Source of the DNA: CAYNNP01 sp964398215
GTDB taxonomy: Bacteria > Planctomycetota > Planctomycetia > Pirellulales > Pirellulaceae
Direction of reading: 5' to 3'
Length of the DNA: 6,592 bases
Assembly: GCA_964398215.1 (NCBI GenBank)
Contig: CAYNNP010000306.1
Span: 1-6,592 of the forward strand
Shown one piece after another: positions 6,012 to 6,592 of this stretch. The position numbers and the translations under genes were made by a program. The notes under the pieces are model-generated. The model ran no database searches. It saw only the letters and a program-made list of their open reading frames with translations, and was not told the origin of the DNA. Numbering within the stretch: the first letter of the stretch is position 1; every line of letters starts with the position of its first letter.

Positions 6012-6592
6012 CAACTCTGGATGAAAGCGAAGCCGAAGAGTCGCTGCGTGCGACTTGGTCGATTGGTCCATTGAGACCATGGTTGAAAATGCTGGCTGAG
6101 CGACAGATCCCACGAGCGTTGCGCGGCAAAGTGGATGCATCGGATATCGCACAGCAAGCACTCGTTGATGCTTGGCGCGGGCAAGAACAATTTCGTGGCA
6201 AAACGCATGCGGAGCGTTTGGCTTGGCTGCGAGTGATTTTGACCCGAGCGATTATGCGCTGTGATCGTGATTTGTTGCAAACTGCCAAACGAGGCAAAGG
6301 CCGTGAGAAAACCCTGCAAGCGGCGATCGATCGCGACAGTGTGATGATGGAACAATTGGCGGTTGGCAAAGAACCAGGACCAGAGTCAATCGCCGAAGGC
6401 GCCGAGCAATCCCTGTTGTTGGCGGCCGCATTGCAGAAGCTACCCGAGAACTATCGAACCGTATTGACGCTCCGGCATATCGACGGATTGTCCCACGAAG
6501 AGATAGCAAGGCAGATCGACCGATCGTCTGCAGCAACCAGAATGCTGTGGATTCGAGCGCTAGAAGCTTTGAAAAAAGCCTATGGCGAGTAG
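6008..6592 (+). CDS. ECF-like RNA polymerase sigma-70 family factor, planctomycete type
   Basis: This would direct RNA polymerase to a specific promoter set. It is 194 residues, a normal length for the group, complete with ATG 6008 and TAG 6590-6592. Region sigma-2 spans about 24-85, with K-V-D-A-S-D-I (41-47), the core-polymerase-binding helix, followed by Q-F-R-G-K-T (61-66) and L-A-W-L-R-V-I-L (71-78). Region sigma-4 spans about 135-190: L-P-E-N-Y-R (145-150), R-H-I-D-G-L-S-H-E-E-I-A (156-167) and the recognition helix after D171. The K-V-D-A-S-D/F-R-G-x-T style matches the planctomycete sigma-70 subfamily (TIGR02984-like, from memory). There is no sigma-3 or sigma-1.1 and no extra C-terminal domain. 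A ~50-residue charged linker joins the two domains. Translational coupling to the kinase suggests control by phosphorylation rather than by a classical anti-sigma factor, none of which is encoded here; this is inference. Any gene beyond 6592 is out of view. Confidence 0.92.
   Translation: MTTLDESEAEESLRATWSIGPLRPWLKMLAERQIPRALRGKVDASDIAQQALVDAWRGQEQFRGKTHAERLAWLRVILTRAIMRCDRDLLQTAKRGKGREKTLQAAIDRDSVMMEQLAVGKEPGPESIAEGAEQSLLLAAALQKLPENYRTVLTLRHIDGLSHEEIARQIDRSSAATRMLWIRALEALKKAYGE

Noticed and set aside
5968..6369. Minus-strand frames of 127 and 133 codons over the kinase-sigma junction
   Set aside because: Both are antisense to the conserved sigma-2 domain, and their translations are Ser/Arg/Cys-rich without domain features.

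Overview
The window looks like chromosomal DNA from a planctomycete, most likely the Rhodopirellula/Pirellulaceae group. The evidence is a giant membrane-anchored Hanks-type Ser/Thr kinase with the pre-kinase segment common in planctomycetes, a 'planctomycete-family' ECF-like sigma factor beside it, and moderate GC content. This placement is inferred from protein style, not from a marker gene.

Layout. (1) Bases 3-359 (+) hold the C-terminal end of a protein cut by the left edge. A G-Y-S-G motif followed by a V-G-I-H strand suggests the C-terminal barrel of a trypsin-like serine protease. (2) Bases 350-679 (-) hold a compact 109-residue soluble protein of unknown function, with a good Shine-Dalgarno sequence, overlapping the protease tail-to-tail by 10 bp. 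(3) Bases 680-761 are a short divergent intergenic region with a perfect 7-4-7 inverted repeat. (4) Bases 762-6011 (+) hold one very large gene, about 1,749 residues as assembled: kinase, transmembrane helix, PEGA-like segment, a long beta-propeller region with PQQ-like and FG-GAP-like repeats, then five more transmembrane helices. A run of exactly 100 N (4986-5085) interrupts it, so its true length and about 34 or more residues are unknown. (5) Bases 6008-6592 (+) hold a complete 194-residue sigma factor whose ATG overlaps the kinase stop (ATGA), so the two are almost certainly translated as a coupled pair.

How the genes work together (inference). The kinase and sigma factor look like a transmembrane signalling module. 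The propeller region would sit outside the cytoplasmic membrane and sense a ligand, protein or envelope state. The N-terminal kinase domain is inside and would control the co-encoded sigma factor, probably by phosphorylation, and so a regulon. No anti-sigma factor is encoded in the window, and I saw no zinc anti-sigma motif in the kinase. The two left-hand genes have no evident link to this module, although the hypothetical gene shares its upstream region. There is no gene-free stretch longer than 300 bases, and I found no RNA gene, mobile element or CRISPR array.
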